A program made the translations under genes and the position numbers. Under the pieces are notes generated by a model. It was given only the letters and a program-made list of their open reading frames with translations, had not been told where the DNA came from and did not search any database. A stretch of 64,000 nucleotides of DNA, taken from positions 744,001-808,000 of the forward strand of contig JAXMDA010000001.1 of assembly GCA_046349085.1 (NCBI GenBank). Direction: 5' to 3'. Source of the stretch: JAJXWB01 sp046349085. GTDB lineage: Bacteria; Pseudomonadota; Alphaproteobacteria; Rhizobiales; Beijerinckiaceae. Of this stretch, positions 60,024 to 64,000 are shown piece by piece; position 1 is the first letter of the stretch; each line of letters begins with the position of its first letter.

Positions 60024-62522
60024 CTACAGGCGGATCGAACGGGCGAGCGTCTCGGCGACATCGCCCTGCAGGGCGATGTGCGTCACGGCGGGCGGGCCGG
60101 CGATGCTTATGCCCGCTTCCCTGAATGCGGCGAAGATCGCATAGAGCAAATCGCTCTTGGTGCGGCCCGACGTCTCGACATCCTCGACAAAGCAGACCAG
60201 TTCGAACTTGAAGCCCGCCGGCTCCATTGCGACGAACATGGTCGCGGGCGCGGGAATCTTGGAGACCTTTTCGTTGTCCTTGGCCGCGCCCGTCATAATC
60301 TCCCGCACCTTCTCGGGATCGACGCCGGCGTTCAGCGTCACCGGAATACGCACGCGCGCGACGCGGTCGTTGCGCACCCAGTTCTTGACGACGCCGGTGA
60401 TGAGATTGGAATTGGGCACGATCATGGTGGCGCGGTCAAAGGTCTCGATCTCCGTTGCGCGCACGTTGATCTTGCGCACGTAGCCCTGCTCGTCGCCGAG
60501 CACGACGAGATCGCCGACGCGGATCGACCGCTCCCAGAGCACGATGATGCCCGAAACGAAATTGTTGAAGATCGACTGCAGGCCGAAGCCGATGCCGAGC
60601 GACAAGGCGCCGGCGACGATAGCGATCTTCTCGAGGCCGAGTCCGACCTGCGACAGCGCCGCGGACGCGGCCAGGAAGAGACCGACATAGCCGAGGCTGG
60701 TGCGGATCGAATTGCGCAGGCCGGCGTCGAGGCTGGTCGCCGGCATGAGTCGGTTGTCGAGCCAGTTCTGCAGGCCGCGCGTCGCGACATAGCCGAGCGC
60801 GAACAGAAGAAGCGCGGCGACGACGTTCGAAGGCGAGATGGTGACGCCGCCGACGGTGAAGCCGAAGAAGGCGTTGCGCACGCCGCCCACCACGTCGTCG
60901 GACTGCAAGCCCCAGGGCAGCACGATCGCCGCAAGACCGAGCGCCAGCAAGGCGATCTGCGTCAGGCCCGAAAGCACGATGCCGATCTGCGCGACGCCTT
61001 CCCGACGCAGTCCGACGCCCGACATCAGCGTACGGCCGAAAGACGTGGTGGGCTGGAACGTCGCCTCGAGCCCGGCGGTGCAGAGCGGCGCGAGAATGCA
61101 GAGCGCGCCGATCACGCCGACGATCCAGACGAACTGCGCCATGAGGAACGAGGCGGCCGGAATGTATCCGAACAGCGCGGCGAGGCTCATGGCGACAATC
61201 GCCGTCCAGGCCGCGAGCCGCGCGAGGCCGATCCAGCGCGGGCGCGGAACGACGCGCGGGCCGAGACATTCCTCGTCTTCGTCATCTTCGCCGAGCCCGT
61301 AGATCGCGCCCGCCGTGACGATGGCGAAGACGATCGCGCCCAGCCCTTGAACCGCGGCGGTGACCGGCAACGCCGCCGCCGAAATGTCGGTCAGCGCCTG
61401 CAGAACGCTGACGACGGCGACGATGGCGGCCTGCGAGATCGCGAGCCGCGACAGGCGCTCGGCAATCGAGTCGTCGACCTCCATCAGCCGCCAGTTCGGC
61501 CGTGTCGGCGCGAACAGGCCGCGCGCCACGCCGGCGACCACCGCGACGAATCCGACGCCTTCGATCAGTTCACGCTTGAGCGGGGCGATGCGCGCGCTCA
61601 TCAGCTCGAAGACGTCGAGCAGGAGGAACAGTCCGACCACGGTGAAGATCGGCGGAACGGCGACGACAATCGCCGTCCACAGCGCGGCCGCCGCCTTTCG
61701 GAAGCGGTCGGGTTCGGCGACCGTCGGCTCGCGCGAAAGGATGCGCCGCGCCAGCCGGTAGAGCGGGACGTTGATGAAGGCGACGAGGCCAAGCAGCGCG
61801 AAGAACAGGACAGCGCGCCAGCCCTGCAGCTTTGCCGCGGCGTTGCCGAAAAAGTCGCCGGCAATCATCGTCAGCGCGCGGATGTCGGCGGGTATATCCG
61901 CCGCCGCGCTCGACCAGAGCGTCGGCGACAGCAGACTGTAAGAGCGCTGCATCAGCGTGCCGACGAACAGCGCGCGACGCCGCGACACGATGCGCGAGCT
62001 GGTCTGGTCGATCTGCAGGGCGAGCAATTGCGCGCGCTTCAGCAATTCCTCGGCGCGCGCATAGCGCTTCTGCTGCTCGTCGCGGTCGCGGGTGACGTCG
62101 GCGCTTTCCGGCGGCGCCTTGGCGTCGGGCTTCGGGCCGAGTTTGTCGAGCCGATCCTTTGCGTCGGCAAGACGGGGCCCCAGAATGTCGATCGCCTGCT
62201 TGAGCTGGTCGGCCGCCGGCCCCAGCGATTCCCTGAGACTTGAAAGGGCTGCGTCGTCGAGCGAATCGCGGCGAAGCGCCGCCGTCACCTGGTCGAAGCG
62301 GCTTTTCGCCTGATCGATCAGATCGGAGGCGCGGACGCGATTGCCGGCCTCGGCCGGAGGGGCGCCCGGCGCAGGCGCAGGCTCGGCCTGCGGCGCCGGC
62401 TGCGGGGCAGGCGCTTCGACCGCAGGCGCGGTTTGCGCCAGTACGGCGCGCGACGGGGCGCTTGCGGCAAAAGCCGCGAGGACGGCGGCGCAGACGAGAA
62501 GGCGGGCGAAGCGAGCTGGCAT
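60024..62522 (-). CDS. Large mechanosensitive channel, MscS family with DUF3772
   Basis: The 832-residue protein has a signal peptide, a Pro/Ala/Gln-rich segment, a periplasmic DUF3772 helical region (about 60-200, coiled), about ten membrane segments and a C-terminal MscS core (about 590-800) with GIGFGLQSIFNNFVSGIIVL, WERSIRVGDLVVLGDEQGYV and a beta domain. It should open under membrane tension to protect from osmotic downshock. ATG 62522 is chosen over a longer start because the signal then is at the N terminus. Confidence 0.93.
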   Translation of the reverse strand: MPARFARLLVCAAVLAAFAASAPSRAVLAQTAPAVEAPAPQPAPQAEPAPAPGAPPAEAGNRVRASDLIDQAKSRFDQVTAALRRDSLDDAALSSLRESLGPAADQLKQAIDILGPRLADAKDRLDKLGPKPDAKAPPESADVTRDRDEQQKRYARAEELLKRAQLLALQIDQTSSRIVSRRRALFVGTLMQRSYSLLSPTLWSSAAADIPADIRALTMIAGDFFGNAAAKLQGWRAVLFFALLGLVAFINVPLYRLARRILSREPTVAEPDRFRKAAAALWTAIVVAVPPIFTVVGLFLLLDVFELMSARIAPLKRELIEGVGFVAVVAGVARGLFAPTRPNWRLMEVDDSIAERLSRLAISQAAIVAVVSVLQALTDISAAALPVTAAVQGLGAIVFAIVTAGAIYGLGEDDEDEECLGPRVVPRPRWIGLARLAAWTAIVAMSLAALFGYIPAASFLMAQFVWIVGVIGALCILAPLCTAGLEATFQPTTSFGRTLMSGVGLRREGVAQIGIVLSGLTQIALLALGLAAIVLPWGLQSDDVVGGVRNAFFGFTVGGVTISPSNVVAALLLFALGYVATRGLQNWLDNRLMPATSLDAGLRNSIRTSLGYVGLFLAASAALSQVGLGLEKIAIVAGALSLGIGFGLQSIFNNFVSGIIVLWERSIRVGDLVVLGDEQGYVRKINVRATEIETFDRATMIVPNSNLITGVVKNWVRNDRVARVRIPVTLNAGVDPEKVREIMTGAAKDNEKVSKIPAPATMFVAMEPAGFKFELVCFVEDVETSGRTKSDLLYAIFAAFREAGISIAGPPAVTHIALQGDVAETLARSIRL

Positions 62523-62598
62523 GAGCGGGAAATCGAATCGGAATGCGGCCGAATTTCGCACGGAACGGCCGCCGCCGCACAATTTCGGGCCTTCTAAC

Positions 62599-63663
62599 TC
62601 AATCCTCGCGATAGGAATGGACGCGGCCGGCAGGGTCGGTCAGCCGCCAACCGCCGCCCCCGTCGGGCCTCGCGGCCTCGACGCCCAGCGAAATCTTGCC
62701 GTAGCCGCCGGGAATGTCGAGCACATAAGCCGGGCGAGCGAGACCGGAAACTCGGGCCAGCATCCCGGCGGCGATGCGCCTGCCCTCCTCGATCGGCAGA
62801 CGGAAGTGGGCCGTGCCCGGCGCAAGGTCCGGGTGATGCAGGTAATAGGGCTTGACCCGCGCCTCGACGAAGGCGCGCATGAGGGCCGCCAGCGTTTCCG
62901 GATCGTCATTCACGCCCTTGAGAAGAACGGTCTGGCTGACCAGCGGCACGCCGGCAGCGACGAAGCGCGCCAGCGCCGCGCGGGCTTCGAGGGCCAGTTC
63001 GCGCGGATGATTGGCGTGCAGCGCGACCCAGGTCGTAACGTCCTCCGCCTTGATCGCCGCAACGAGTTCGTCCGTGACGAGATCGGGCGCGGCCACCGGC
63101 ACGCGCGTATGAAAGCGCAGCGTCTTCACGTGGCCGATCGCCGCGATGGCGCGCACGATCTCGGCGAGACGGCGCGGCGAGAGCGCCAGCGGGTCGCCGC
63201 CGGTGAGGATCACTTCCCAGATCTGCGGTCGCGCGCGGATGTAGTCGAGCGCGTTTTCCAGCGCCTGCGGCGAAAGCATCCCGCCCTTGGCGGCGCCGAC
63301 CGTTTCGCGGCGAAAACAGAAGCGGCAATAGACCGGGCAGGCCGAGACGATCTTGAGGAGAACGCGGTCGAGATAGCGATGGACGAGCCCCTCGCAGGGC
63401 GAATGCGCGTCGTCGCCGATCGGGTCGGCGAGGTCCTGTGGCGCGCTTTCCAGTTCGCGAGCGTCGGGAACGAATTGGCGGGCGATGGGATCGGCGGGGT
63501 CGGCGGGGTCGACCAACCCGGCAAGATGAGAGGTCATGGCGGCGGAATAGCGCGCCGTCACATCGGCGAGCCGCGCAGCGCCGGCAGGCGCGGCCAAGCC
63601 GGCGCCGACGAAATCGTCGGGCTTTGTGAGCGTGCGGGCGCGGGGTTGTTCGGGGCGGGTCAC
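62599..63663 (-). CDS. epmB: EF-P beta-lysylation protein EpmB (KamA family radical SAM)
   Basis: The 354-residue enzyme (GTG start at 63663, GAGG 5 bases upstream) has the radical SAM cluster CPVYCRFCFRRE, EVILTGGDPLALS and the PLP Lys region near the end (DIPGGYGKISL). It turns alpha-lysine into beta-lysine for modification of elongation factor P by EpmA, the next gene upstream, whose stop is 7 bases away. An in-frame start at 63717 would overlap epmA. Confidence 0.92.
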   Translation of the reverse strand: MTRPEQPRARTLTKPDDFVGAGLAAPAGAARLADVTARYSAAMTSHLAGLVDPADPADPIARQFVPDARELESAPQDLADPIGDDAHSPCEGLVHRYLDRVLLKIVSACPVYCRFCFRRETVGAAKGGMLSPQALENALDYIRARPQIWEVILTGGDPLALSPRRLAEIVRAIAAIGHVKTLRFHTRVPVAAPDLVTDELVAAIKAEDVTTWVALHANHPRELALEARAALARFVAAGVPLVSQTVLLKGVNDDPETLAALMRAFVEARVKPYYLHHPDLAPGTAHFRLPIEEGRRIAAGMLARVSGLARPAYVLDIPGGYGKISLGVEAARPDGGGGWRLTDPAGRVHSYRED

Positions 63664-63670
63664 GGCAGCC

Positions 63671-64000
63671 TCATACCTTTCCGCCCGCGGGAAGCGAGGA
63701 AGCTCCGCTGGGCGCAACCGGCGTCCAGAGCGTCTGCTCGATGCGCTCGGCGCCGCTCGCCAGCATGACCAGCCGGTCGAATCCGAGCGCGACGCCGCTC
63801 GCCTCGGGCATGATCTCCAGCGCGCGCAGAAAATCCTCGTCGATGGGATAGGCCTCGCCGTAGCGTCGCTGCTTCTCGGCCATCGAGGCCTCGAAACGCG
63901 CCCGCTGCTCGGCGGGATCGGCCAGTTCCCCGAAGCCGTTCGCCAGCTCCACGCCGCAGGCGTACATTTCGAAACGCTCGGAAACCTTGGGATCGCCGGG
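63671..64000 (-). CDS. epmA: EF-P lysine ligase EpmA, 5' part beyond the window
   Basis: The frame is open to the window end; visible 109 residues include PKVSERFEMYACGVELANGF, the class II synthetase motif 2-3 area, IDEDFLRALE and motif 3 GVALGFDRLVMLASG. It is a truncated lysyl-tRNA synthetase paralogue that attaches beta-lysine to EF-P. The ATG at 63967 is internal. Neighbouring EpmB makes the pair complete. Confidence 0.93.
   Translation of the reverse strand, partial: PGDPKVSERFEMYACGVELANGFGELADPAEQRARFEASMAEKQRRYGEAYPIDEDFLRALEIMPEASGVALGFDRLVMLASGAERIEQTLWTPVAPSGASSLPAGGKV

Noticed and set aside
60078..62243. A 721-codon frame opposite the MscS-type gene
   Set aside because: Composition is dominated by Arg/Asp/Glu/His, as expected for the reverse frame of a membrane protein gene.

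Overview
The window is a 64 kb piece of a high-GC bacterial chromosome. Family content points to an alphaproteobacterium, most likely Hyphomicrobiales (Rhizobiales). Grounds are an Fds-type NAD-dependent formate dehydrogenase, the block obgE-proB ... proA-nadD-rsfS-rlmH-envC-ctpA-yibQ-rppH, a fused DctQM TRAP permease, many ATGA/GTGA stop-start overlaps, and a purine/pyrimidine-asymmetric REP-like repeat of the kind common in that order. Genus cannot be fixed from sequence alone.

Layout. 0-4.8 kb: branched-chain amino acid type ABC importer (binding protein cut by the window edge, LivH, a LivM-LivG fusion, LivF). 4.9-5.7 kb: secreted L,D-transpeptidase. 5.7-10.8 kb, minus strand: formate dehydrogenase fdsG-B-A-D with no fdhD between A and D. 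11.2-16.6 kb: fabI, a DUF3141 PHA-synthase-like hydrolase, a phosphotransacylase, an acetate/acyl kinase and an 85-residue protein; the last four look like one acyl-phosphate operon. 16.9-18.5 kb, minus: AI-2E/PerM-type exporter and a small two-helix-type K+ channel. 18.9-22.8 kb: SbcD/YhaO-like nuclease and SbcC/YhaN-like ATPase.

22.8-26.97 kb is an accessory-looking tract with a 560-base gene-free stretch, an HTH-like small protein behind a hairpin leader, a 772-residue secreted multicopper oxidase and a coupled pair of small genes. It stops at the 3' end of a tRNA-Ser(CGA) gene, a classic integration site, but no integrase or second att copy is visible.

27.1-41.6 kb is housekeeping: rplU-rpmA with a clear sigma70 promoter, GNAT, obgE, proB, three unrelated inserted genes (methyltransferase, SDR, ClpP-like), proA, REP-like repeat, nadD, rsfS (no ordinary start codon), rlmH, envC-like, ctpA, yibQ and rppH. 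41.6-43.3 kb has a VOC protein, a small membrane protein and a divergent XRE/MmyB regulator. 43.3-49.9 kb is a catabolic cluster: acyl-CoA ligase, 4HBT thioesterase, AtuA-like protein, enoyl-CoA hydratase and a Baeyer-Villiger-type flavoprotein.

50-55.1 kb, minus: UDP-glucose dehydrogenase, then a TRAP importer whose DctP and DctQM genes are separated by a Phd/VapC-type toxin-antitoxin pair carrying its own palindrome-promoter. 55.2-59.4 kb: GNAT, methyltransferase, a 75-residue protein, TrmO-like protein, TerB-like protein, SDR and glutamine amidotransferase. 59.4-64 kb, minus: CAP-domain lipoprotein, large MscS-type channel, EpmB and the 3' part of EpmA (cut by the window end).

The observations most worth following are the fabI/DUF3141/acyl-phosphate cluster, the nested toxin-antitoxin unit with its 13-bp perfect palindrome, the tRNA-Ser accessory tract, the missing canonical start of rsfS and the repeat that supplies the nadD ribosome binding site.
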